From Streptomyces finlayi (lineage in GTDB: Bacteria; Actinomycetota; Actinomycetes; Streptomycetales; Streptomycetaceae): DNA of 64,000 bases. The DNA lies in NCBI RefSeq assembly GCF_014216315.1, contig NZ_CP045702.1:3596001-3660000 (forward strand). Direction: 5' to 3'. A model generated the notes under the pieces. The model saw nothing but the letters and a program-made list of their open reading frames with translations, was not told the DNA's origin and made no database searches. A program made the translations under genes and the position numbers. This document shows, in pieces, positions 57,644 through 64,000 of the stretch (positions within the stretch are counted from its first letter, which is position 1; the number at the start of each line of letters is the position of its first letter).

Positions 57644-57685
57644 TTGCCTGTAGCAACCATCGGCTTCTATGGTTGCCCTAAGCAA
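57644..57685. promoter_or_regulatory. Two MarR-type operators (TTGC-N5-GCAA) forming a larger dyad
   Basis: TTGCCTGTAGCAA (57644-57656) and TTGCCCTAAGCAA (57673-57685) are each palindromic. They are arranged symmetrically: GCAACCAT-N8-ATGGTTGC is perfect between them. They lie 16-72 bp upstream of the MarR start choices. Confidence 0.65.
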
Positions 57686-57715
57686 TTAGTTGGAGCCGAG
57701 ATGCCGGGAGGGCTT

Positions 57716-58228
57716 GTGGCCACTCGGAGTCACTATCAGGAGCTCGCCCGGCAGCTCAGCGCGGTCGGCGCCGTCAAGCGCGGCCTCGCCAGGACCCTTC
57801 CCCCCGAGTGCCCGGGTGGCTCCGCCGCCGTGCTGGCGCTCCTCGCGGAGCACGGCGAGATGCGGATCAGCAGACTGGCCGAACTCCTGGCCGTGGACAT
57901 ATCGGTGACCAGCCGTCATGTCGCCCACGTGGCGGAACGGGGCTGGATAGAACGGTCACCCGACCCCGCCGACAAGCGGTCCCGCATCCTGCGGCTGACC
58001 CCCGCGGGAGGCGAGCAGCTCGACGAGCTGAGCCGCCGGACGACCGAGATGTTCGCCCGCAAACTCATCGACTGGTCCGACGAAGACGTCGGCCGGCTGA
58101 ACGCCCTGCTGTCCCGGCTGCGCGACAGCTTCGCCTGCCGCGGCTCCGGTGAGTGCCTTCCCGGAAAACACAGCGGAGACTGCCGCACGCGGCACTCAGA
58201 GGACGCGCACACCCGTACACCTGTGTAA
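57716..58228 (+). CDS. MarR-family regulator of the downstream MFS gene
   Basis: 170 aa from GTG 57716. Winged helix: AEHGEMRISRLAELLAVDIS, VTSRHVAHVAERGWIERSPD, PADKRSRILRLTPAGGEQLD. The C-terminal tail is Cys/His-containing (FACRGSGECLPGKHSGDC), unusual for MarR, and could be redox- or metal-sensitive. GGGAGGG lies just upstream of the GTG; ATG 57701 is the alternative. It starts the operon with the MFS transporter 23 bp downstream, and operators lie directly upstream. Confidence 0.82.
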   Translation: MATRSHYQELARQLSAVGAVKRGLARTLPPECPGGSAAVLALLAEHGEMRISRLAELLAVDISVTSRHVAHVAERGWIERSPDPADKRSRILRLTPAGGEQLDELSRRTTEMFARKLIDWSDEDVGRLNALLSRLRDSFACRGSGECLPGKHSGDCRTRHSEDAHTRTPV

Positions 58229-58251
58229 CAGATGCAAAGAGAAGGAACTCA

Positions 58252-60711
58252 ATGGCTACGACCACACCCACCGGTGTGCGGGGCGGCCACGCCAAGCACG
58301 GGGGCTCCGGAGCCCCCGACGGCACGCCGATGACGCACCGGCAGATCATGGAGGCGCTGGCCGGGCTGCTGCTCGGCATGTTCGTCGCGATCCTGTCGTC
58401 GACCGTCGTCTCGAACGCCCTGCCCGAGATCATCAACGACCTCGGCGGCGGCCAGAGCGCCTACACCTGGGTCGTGACGGCCTCGCTGCTGGCCATGACC
58501 GCCACCACTCCCCTGTGGGGCAAGCTCTCCGACCTGTTCAGCAAGAAGCTGCTGGTCCAGATAGCGCTGATCATCTACATGGCCGGCTCGGTCGTCGCCG
58601 GTCTCTCCACCAGCAGCGGCATGCTGATCGCCTGCCGCGTCGTGCAGGGAATCGGCGTCGGCGGTCTCTCCGCCCTCGCGCAGATCGTGATGGCCGCGAT
58701 GATCGCCCCGCGCGAGCGCGGCCGGTACAGCGGCTACCTCGGCGCGGTCTTCGCCGTCGCCACCGTCGGCGGCCCGCTGCTCGGCGGCGTCATCACCGAC
58801 ACCAGCTGGATGGGCTGGCGCTGGTGCTTCTACGTGGGCGTGCCGTTCGCGGTCATCGCGCTCGTCGTGCTCCAGAAGACCCTGAAGCTGCCGGTCGTCA
58901 AGCGCGACGTCAAGGTCGACTGGGCGGGCGCCTTCTTCATCAGCGCCGCCGTCTCCCTGCTGCTGCTCTGGGTGACCTTCGCGGGCGACAAGTACGACTG
59001 GGTCTCCGGACCCACGTACGCGATGCTCGGCGGCACCGTCGTGCTCGTCGCGCTCTTCCTGCTCGTCGAGTCGAAGGCGAGCGAGCCGATCATCCCGCTC
59101 CGCCTCTTCCGCAACCGCACCATCACGCTGGCCTCCGTGGCCTCGCTGTTCGTAGGTATCGCGATGTTCGCGGGCACCGTCTTCTTCAGCCAGTACTTCC
59201 AGCTGGCGCGCGACAAGTCGCCGACGATGTCCGGTGTCATGACGATCCCCATGATCGCGGGACTCTTCCTCTCGTCGACCGTCTCCGGCCAGGTCATCAC
59301 CAGGACAGGCCGCTGGAAGGCATGGCTGGTCTGCGGTGGCTTCCTGGTCACGGCCGGGCTCGGCATGCTGGGGACCATCCGGTACGACACCGCGTACTGG
59401 CAGATCGCGGTCTACATGTTCGTGTTGGGTCTCGGCATCGGCATGATGATGCAGAACCTGGTGCTCGCCACGCAGAACCAGGTCGCTCCCGCCGACCTCG
59501 GTTCGGCCAGCTCCGTCGTCACGTTCTTCCGTTCGCTCGGTGGCGCGATCGGCGTCTCGGCGCTCGGCGCCGTCATGGCCAACCGTGTCACCCACTACGT
59601 CAAGGACGGCCTGGCCGACCTCGGTCCCGAAGGCGCGGCCATGGGCCACGGCGGTACCGGCGGCGGGGGCATCCCCGACCTGGACACGCTGCCCGGCCCG
59701 TTCCGTACGGTCGTGGAGGCCGCGTACGGGCACGGGGTCGGCGATGTCTTCCTGTACTCCGCTCCGGCCGCGCTCGTCGCCTTCATCGTGACGATCTTCA
59801 TCAAGGAGGTCGCGCTGAAGACGAACGCCGCGGACGGCACCCCGGCCGCCGCCGACGCGGCGGAAGCTGTCACGGAGACCGCTCAGGCGGGCGTCGCCGG
59901 GGTCACCTCGGCCGCCGCCCCCGAAGGGCCGGTGGACGCGGTGCCCGGAACGGCGGTACGCGGTGTGGTCCTCGGCGCGCAGGGCGAACCGGTCGCACGG
60001 GCCGCCGTCACGCTGATCTCACCGGCGGGCCGGCAGCTCGGGCGCTCCGTCGCCCAGGCCGACGGCGGCTACGTCCTTCACGCGCCCGGCGCGGGTTCGT
60101 ATGTCCTGATCGCTTCCGCCGACGGCTTCCAGCCGCAGGCGTCCACGGTGGTCGTAGGCGACGAGCCGGTGGCGTACGACATCCTCCTCGTCGGTACGAG
60201 CGGTCTCACCGGGACCGTGCGGGCCGAGGAGACCGGGACTCCCGTCCAGGGCGCCATGGTCGTCGTGACCGATGTGCGCGGCGACGTGCTGGCGACCGGC
60301 AGGTCCGGCGATGCGGGCGAGTTCGCCTTCGGTGAGCTGGTCCCGGGCGCGGTGACCGTCGCCCTGAGCGCCACCGGGTTCCGCCCGCTGGCCCTGCCCG
60401 TGGAGATCGGCGGCCAGGGTGTCACCCGGGTCGAGGCGGCGCTCCGCGCCGGTGCGCTGGTCCAGGGCGTCGTACGGGCCGGGTCCGCCCGGTCCCCGCT
60501 GTCCGACGCCCGCGTCACACTGATCGACGCGGCCGGCAACGTCGTCGCCACCACGAGGACCGGGGAGGACGGGGCGTACGCCTTCACCGACCTGGACGCG
60601 GGCGAGTACTCGCTCATCGCGACCGGCTACCCGCCGGTGGCCGGCTCCCTGACCGTGGCCGGTCACGGCGTCGAAGGCCACGACATCGAGCTCGCCCACC
60701 CCGGCGAGTAA
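58252..60711 (+). CDS. MFS (DHA2-type) transporter fused to Ig-like repeats
   Basis: 819 aa. Residues about 25-555 are a 14-helix drug-efflux transporter (SSTVVSNALPEIINDLGGGQ, ALAQIVMAAMIAPRERGRYS, GIGMMMQNLVLATQNQVAPA). Residues about 565-815 carry three carboxypeptidase-regulatory/CNA-B-type beta-sandwich repeats (VRGVVLGAQGEPVARAAVTL, LTGTVRAEETGTPVQGAMVV, VQGVVRAGSARSPLSDARVT). The fusion is not standard for DHA2 pumps; the repeats would lie on one side of the membrane and their role is unknown. AAGGA lies 6 nt before the ATG. Confidence 0.87.
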   Translation: MATTTPTGVRGGHAKHGGSGAPDGTPMTHRQIMEALAGLLLGMFVAILSSTVVSNALPEIINDLGGGQSAYTWVVTASLLAMTATTPLWGKLSDLFSKKLLVQIALIIYMAGSVVAGLSTSSGMLIACRVVQGIGVGGLSALAQIVMAAMIAPRERGRYSGYLGAVFAVATVGGPLLGGVITDTSWMGWRWCFYVGVPFAVIALVVLQKTLKLPVVKRDVKVDWAGAFFISAAVSLLLLWVTFAGDKYDWVSGPTYAMLGGTVVLVALFLLVESKASEPIIPLRLFRNRTITLASVASLFVGIAMFAGTVFFSQYFQLARDKSPTMSGVMTIPMIAGLFLSSTVSGQVITRTGRWKAWLVCGGFLVTAGLGMLGTIRYDTAYWQIAVYMFVLGLGIGMMMQNLVLATQNQVAPADLGSASSVVTFFRSLGGAIGVSALGAVMANRVTHYVKDGLADLGPEGAAMGHGGTGGGGIPDLDTLPGPFRTVVEAAYGHGVGDVFLYSAPAALVAFIVTIFIKEVALKTNAADGTPAAADAAEAVTETAQAGVAGVTSAAAPEGPVDAVPGTAVRGVVLGAQGEPVARAAVTLISPAGRQLGRSVAQADGGYVLHAPGAGSYVLIASADGFQPQASTVVVGDEPVAYDILLVGTSGLTGTVRAEETGTPVQGAMVVVTDVRGDVLATGRSGDAGEFAFGELVPGAVTVALSATGFRPLALPVEIGGQGVTRVEAALRAGALVQGVVRAGSARSPLSDARVTLIDAAGNVVATTRTGEDGAYAFTDLDAGEYSLIATGYPPVAGSLTVAGHGVEGHDIELAHPGE

Positions 60712-60770
60712 CCAAAGACCCCTGGCGGGAAGGCGCTTCGAGCGGAGAGGCTGTCCCCGCCGGCGGAAAT

Positions 60771-60841
60771 GGGCCCCGGGGGCGGATACGGCAGGCAGGG
60801 GACGGCCTGCCGCACCCGCCCCCCGGGGCCCGACTCATTTG
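60771..60841 (+). terminator. Large nested hairpin after the MFS gene
   Basis: GGGCCCCGGGGGCGG pairs with CCGCCCCCCGGGGCCC (one bulge), and GGCAGGC pairs with GCCTGCC inside it. Probably a terminator or attenuator between the MFS and YceI genes. Confidence 0.55.
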
Positions 60842-60876
60842 ACCCCCCGGGTCATGGAGCGAGAAGAGAGATACGG

Positions 60877-61692
60877 ATGGCACTTCGCGCACAGGTACGG
60901 ACGCGGGACGGCTGGGCGATCCAGCACGCGGTCGTGACAGTCACCGACATGACCGGCGCCCAAATGCTGCGCGCCGCCGCGGACGAGGACGGGTCGGTCC
61001 GCGCCGAGGACCCGCTGCGGGCCGGCGCCTACACCGTGATCGTCACCGCGGTCGGTTACGCCCCCACGGCCTCCACCGCGCTCGTCACGGCCGGCGGCCG
61101 GATCGACGCGGGCACGGTCGTGATGGCCAGGCAGGGCGGCGCCCAACTCCCGCCCCCTGGTACCTGGTCGCTGGACCCGGCGCACTCCTCGGTGGGCGCG
61201 TCCGCGCAGCACCTGGGGATCTCCACCGTCCACGGCCGGTTCACCGGCTTCACCGGGCGGATCGAGATCGCCCCGGACATCGAACGGTCCCGGGTCGACG
61301 CGGTCATCGACGCGGCCGGCATCGACACCGGCAACCCCATGCGGGACAAGCACCTGCGGTCGCCCGACTTCCTGGACACGGACCGCTTCCCGGAGATCAC
61401 GTACCGCTCCGGCGGACTGACCCCGGCGGGCCCCGACCGCTGGACGGTGCACGGCGAACTCACCCTGCGCGGCGTGAAGCGCCCCGTGGACCTCGACCTC
61501 AGCTACCTCGGCACCGGACCCGACCCGTGGGGCGGGGTCCGTGCGGCCTTCCACGCCTCCACCGAACTGCGCCGCGACGACTTCGCCATGAACTACAACC
61601 AGGTGGTGCGCGCGGGCATTTCGGCGATCGGTACGACACTCCGCGTGGAGCTGGAAATCCAGGCGGTGCAGGGCGAGTCCCTGCCGTCGTAG
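60877..61692 (+). CDS. YceI-family protein with N-terminal carboxypeptidase-regulatory domain
   Basis: 271 aa. Residues about 1-85 are a beta-sandwich repeat (ALRAQVRTRDGWAIQHAVVT) like those on the neighbouring transporter. Residues about 95-270 are the YceI lipocalin-like barrel: GTWSLDPAHSSVGASAQHLG, TVHGRFTGFTG, MRDKHLRSPDFLDTDRFPEI and NYNQVV. YceI proteins bind isoprenoid chains, known from homologues. No signal peptide is seen. The shared extra domain suggests a link to the MFS protein. Confidence 0.88.
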   Translation: MALRAQVRTRDGWAIQHAVVTVTDMTGAQMLRAAADEDGSVRAEDPLRAGAYTVIVTAVGYAPTASTALVTAGGRIDAGTVVMARQGGAQLPPPGTWSLDPAHSSVGASAQHLGISTVHGRFTGFTGRIEIAPDIERSRVDAVIDAAGIDTGNPMRDKHLRSPDFLDTDRFPEITYRSGGLTPAGPDRWTVHGELTLRGVKRPVDLDLSYLGTGPDPWGGVRAAFHASTELRRDDFAMNYNQVVRAGISAIGTTLRVELEIQAVQGESLPS

Positions 61693-61721
61693 GGGGCCGG
61701 GGGCGCCATAGGGTCAAAGGC

Positions 61722-62192
61722 ATGGCACCCCAAATCGCGACCAACACCACCGTGGAACTCGACGAGCTGCTGGCGTTCGTACGGCCCCGGCACCGGGCGA
61801 TCCTGCTGACCACCCGGTCCGACGGCCGCCCCCAGGGATCCCCGCTCACCTGCGGTGTCGACGACGCGGGCCGGATCGTCGTCTCGACGTATCCGGAGCG
61901 TGCGAAGACCCGTAACGCCAAGCGGGACGAGCGGGTGAGCGTGATCGTCCTGTCGGACGACTGGAACGGGCCCTGGGTGCAGATCGACGGGGCGGCCGAG
62001 GTGATCGACTCACCGGATTCGGTCGAGCCGCTCGTCGAGTACTTCCGGAACATCTCCGGCGAGCACCCGGACTGGGACGAGTACCGGGCGGCGATGGTGA
62101 AACAGGGGAAGTCGATCATCAGGATCACTCCTGAGCGGTGGGGACCGGTCGCCACCGGCGGCTTCCCGGCCCATCTGGCCTCCGGCAGCTGA
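61722..62192 (+). CDS. PPOX-class F420/flavin-dependent oxidoreductase-like protein
   Basis: 156 aa, split-barrel flavin fold: LLAFVRPRHRAILLTTRSDG, RPQGSPLTCGVDDAGRIVVS, ERAKTRNAKRDERVSVIV and GPWVQIDGAAEVID. The group includes actinobacterial F420H2-dependent enzymes; cofactor and substrate are inferred only. The gene starts 30 nt after the YceI gene, and GTCAAAGGC precedes the ATG. Confidence 0.82.
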   Translation: MAPQIATNTTVELDELLAFVRPRHRAILLTTRSDGRPQGSPLTCGVDDAGRIVVSTYPERAKTRNAKRDERVSVIVLSDDWNGPWVQIDGAAEVIDSPDSVEPLVEYFRNISGEHPDWDEYRAAMVKQGKSIIRITPERWGPVATGGFPAHLASGS

Positions 62193-62200
62193 GCACGCCG

Positions 62201-63151
62201 ATGCACCTCGTAGCGCCCGCCCCCGGCCTGCTCGCGCGGGCCCGCCTCCTGGTCGCGCCCGAAGTCGGCGAACCCGTGCTCCGGGAGCTGGGGCGGATCG
62301 CCGGGAGACCGGTCGAACGGGCGGCCGGGAGCGTGCCGGACGGACCGTACGTCTATGTGGGCGCCTCGCTGCCTGACGGGCTGCGCGGCGGGCGGCTGGT
62401 CTGGTTCCACAGCGTCAACGCCGGTACGGACGCACTGCTCGGCTCCGGCCCGTGGCCGCCGGACGCGCTGCTCACCCGGACGGTCGGACGCATGGGCGAG
62501 CGGATCGCCCAGTACGTCCTGGCCTGGGTGCTCGCCGAGTGCCAGGCGGTCCCGGAGTTCGCCGCGCAGCACGCGCGGGCCGAGTGGCGGCGTATCCCCT
62601 CCGAGCTCGTCGCCGGGCAGACCGCCCTCGTCCACGGCACCGGGCGCATCGGTTCGGCGGTCGCCGGCCTGCTGCGGGGGTGCGGCATCCGGACGGTGGG
62701 GGTGGCCCGAGGTCCGCGGGCCGTACCGCCGCCAGGGTTCGACCGGGTGATCGGGGCTGACGCGGACACGGAGGAGCTGGGCGCGGCGCGCTGGGTGGTC
62801 GCCGCGCTGCCGCTGACCGGTGCGACGGAGGGGTACTTCGGTGCCCGCCGCTTCGCGGCCGTGCGGGGCGCGAGCTTCGTCAACGTGGGGCGTGGGGCGA
62901 CGGTGGACCTGGAGGCGCTGGGTGCGGCCCTGCGCGCCGGGACCGTACGGCGGGCCGTGCTCGACGTGCTGCCCGCGGAACCCGCGGCGCCCGACGCCGA
63001 CTGCTGGCGGCTCCCTCGCACGGTGATCACGTCGCACTCCGCCGGAATCACGGCCGACGAGGACGTCGTCACCGACTTCGGGGCGTGCTGGGACGAGCTG
63101 CGTACGGGCAGGGTGCCGGCGCTCGCCGTGGACGTGGACCGGGGCTACTGA
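62201..63151 (+). CDS. D-isomer 2-hydroxyacid dehydrogenase-like protein
   Basis: 316 aa. The NAD-binding glycine loop is VHGTGRIGSAVAGLL and the catalytic Arg region is FVNVGRGATVDLEALGAAL (written in its first 19). The C-terminal His and Glu regions (VLDVLPAEPAAP, VITSHSAGIT) are partly altered: the usual TPH/HxG triplet reads SHSAG, so the acid-base His may be shifted. Starts 8 nt after the PPOX-like gene. Substrate unknown. Confidence 0.8.
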   Translation: MHLVAPAPGLLARARLLVAPEVGEPVLRELGRIAGRPVERAAGSVPDGPYVYVGASLPDGLRGGRLVWFHSVNAGTDALLGSGPWPPDALLTRTVGRMGERIAQYVLAWVLAECQAVPEFAAQHARAEWRRIPSELVAGQTALVHGTGRIGSAVAGLLRGCGIRTVGVARGPRAVPPPGFDRVIGADADTEELGAARWVVAALPLTGATEGYFGARRFAAVRGASFVNVGRGATVDLEALGAALRAGTVRRAVLDVLPAEPAAPDADCWRLPRTVITSHSAGITADEDVVTDFGACWDELRTGRVPALAVDVDRGY

Positions 63152-63921
63152 GCGGGGACGCCCGCCTTGGCGCACATCGCCTCGATGCCGGCGACCACCA
63201 GGTCCAGTGCGAAGACGAAGTCGCGTTCGCGCATCTCGTCGACCGTGTCGCCGCCGCGCGCCTCCATCACGTCGAAGGAGGTGTCGACGAACTCCTTGAG
63301 GTGCGGCTGGGCCTTGATGGTGCCCATCGCCTGCTGGAAGTACTCGTCCTGGCTGAGCCCGGCCTCACGGCAGCGCTCCACGAAGTGACCCTCGATGGTG
63401 CTGAATCCGTAGACGAAGTGGAACGCGGCGGCCAGGGCGCCCGTCTGGTGCCCGGCCGGCAGCCCGGTGGCGCGGATGATGTCCTGGACGGCGTACGAGA
63501 ACAGCATGGCGTGCGGGCCGATGTTGAGGAAGTGACCCGCCAGCGGCGACACCCAGACATGGCGGACGATCAGTTCGCGGTAGCTGCGGGCCATACCGCG
63601 CAGCCGGTCGCGCCAGTCCGCGTCCTCGCGGGGCGGCACGATCTCGGCGAAGACCGAGTCCATCGCCAGTTCCAGCAGGTCGTCCTTGGTGTCGACGTAC
63701 CAGTAGAGGGACATCGCGGTGACGTCCAGTTCCGCGGCGAGGCGGCGCATGGAGAACTTGGCGAGGCCCTCCGCGTCCAGCAGCCGCACCGTCGCCGCGG
63801 TGATCCTCTCCCGGTCCAGGCCCACCGGCGACTCGGCTTTGCGGGTACGCGAGGGTGCCCGCCGATCCAGCCACACGCTGGTCCTCGCGGGGTTCTTCAC
63901 GCGGTCGGCCGCGGACACCAT
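63145..63921 (-). CDS. TetR-family regulator (TetR_C_1 type)
   Basis: 258 aa. HTH: RERITAATVRLLDAEGLAKF, SMRRLAAELDVTAMSLYWYV. The C-terminal domain resembles the classical tetracycline-repressor type (PF02909), with IRHVWVSPLAGHFLNIGPHA-like helices (actual IVRHVWVSPLAGHFLNIG). A 38-residue N-terminal extension precedes the HTH. Its 3' end overlaps the convergent dehydrogenase gene by 7 bp. The target, probably to the right of the window, is not visible; 63922-64000 shows no gene. Confidence 0.86.
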   Translation of the reverse strand: MVSAADRVKNPARTSVWLDRRAPSRTRKAESPVGLDRERITAATVRLLDAEGLAKFSMRRLAAELDVTAMSLYWYVDTKDDLLELAMDSVFAEIVPPREDADWRDRLRGMARSYRELIVRHVWVSPLAGHFLNIGPHAMLFSYAVQDIIRATGLPAGHQTGALAAAFHFVYGFSTIEGHFVERCREAGLSQDEYFQQAMGTIKAQPHLKEFVDTSFDVMEARGGDTVDEMRERDFVFALDLVVAGIEAMCAKAGVPAQ

Positions 63922-64000
63922 GACGCACTCTCCTCGTTCTGCCGGGCGGGACGGACCGGGGCGGTGGGGGCCGGGGCTCAGAAACCGGGACTCCGGCTCG

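Overview
The window is high-GC actinobacterial chromosome, almost certainly Streptomyces. Indicators are very G/C-rich third codon positions, frequent GTG starts, paired SigB-type sigma factors, a pSAM2-like integrative element with a Prim-Pol and an FtsK/TraB-type transfer ATPase, SpdA-type (DUF2637) spread proteins, and an actinobacterial cobalamin cluster. From memory, the order upp / deaminase-associated protein / tadA / tRNA-Ser / YihY / Dabb / sigF / sigN matches the S. coelicolor core region around SCO4034-SCO4041, which is the basis for the sigF and sigN names.

Layout. 1-7.7 kb is accessory DNA: a decayed MalT/LuxR regulator, a PAS-SpoIIE phosphatase, two VapBC-like modules in opposite orientation, an HTH protein and a frameshifted pRiA4b ORF-3 family gene. 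It ends at 7.73 kb in the 3' half of a tRNA-Ser(GGA), preceded by integrase arm-like repeats, which looks like the right end of an integrated island. 8.1-12.5 kb holds an ArsR regulator, a PhnA-type zinc-ribbon protein and a tightly overlapping operon: ArsR, SulP transporter, repeat-containing small protein, anti-sigma-like ATPase, STAS protein. 12.7-20.8 kb holds an MpaB/DUF2236-EF-hand protein coupled to a cis-prenyltransferase, a phosphorothioate-type SBD-HNH restriction enzyme, a broken gene, a TetR gene divergent from an epoxide-hydrolase-like enzyme, and a secreted lysyl oxidase. 20.8-32.6 kb is the corrin-ring cluster cobN (with a cobalamin riboswitch), cobG, cobH, cobIJ, cobK, cbiD, cobM, cobL, interrupted by a 166-bp MITE-like element. 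32.9-39.6 kb is mostly core: YCII protein beside a deleted ECF sigma gene, HhH-GPD protein, M28 peptidase, LytR_C protein, upp, tadA.

39.65-51.76 kb is a complete 12.1-kb actinomycete integrative and conjugative element (AICE). It sits in a tRNA-Ser(CGA) gene between 55-bp perfect direct repeats. It carries int, xis, a DUF3631 ATPase, a Prim-Pol, a TraB/FtsK translocase, spread proteins, a GntR repressor and a methyltransferase cargo gene. A palindrome resembling the repressor's operator occurs in the predicted transfer promoter, beside the gntR/methyltransferase start region, and inside the stem of the gntR terminator. Integrase arm-type repeats occur at both ends.

51.8-64 kb returns to core genes: YihY, Dabb, sigF, sigN, a lipoprotein, and a MarR-regulated MFS transporter carrying Ig-like repeats beside a YceI protein with the same kind of domain. 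An F420/PPOX-type enzyme, a hydroxyacid dehydrogenase and a TetR regulator complete the window. Several genes lack a Shine-Dalgarno sequence and have a -10-like hexamer 6-9 nt before the start codon, suggesting leaderless transcripts.
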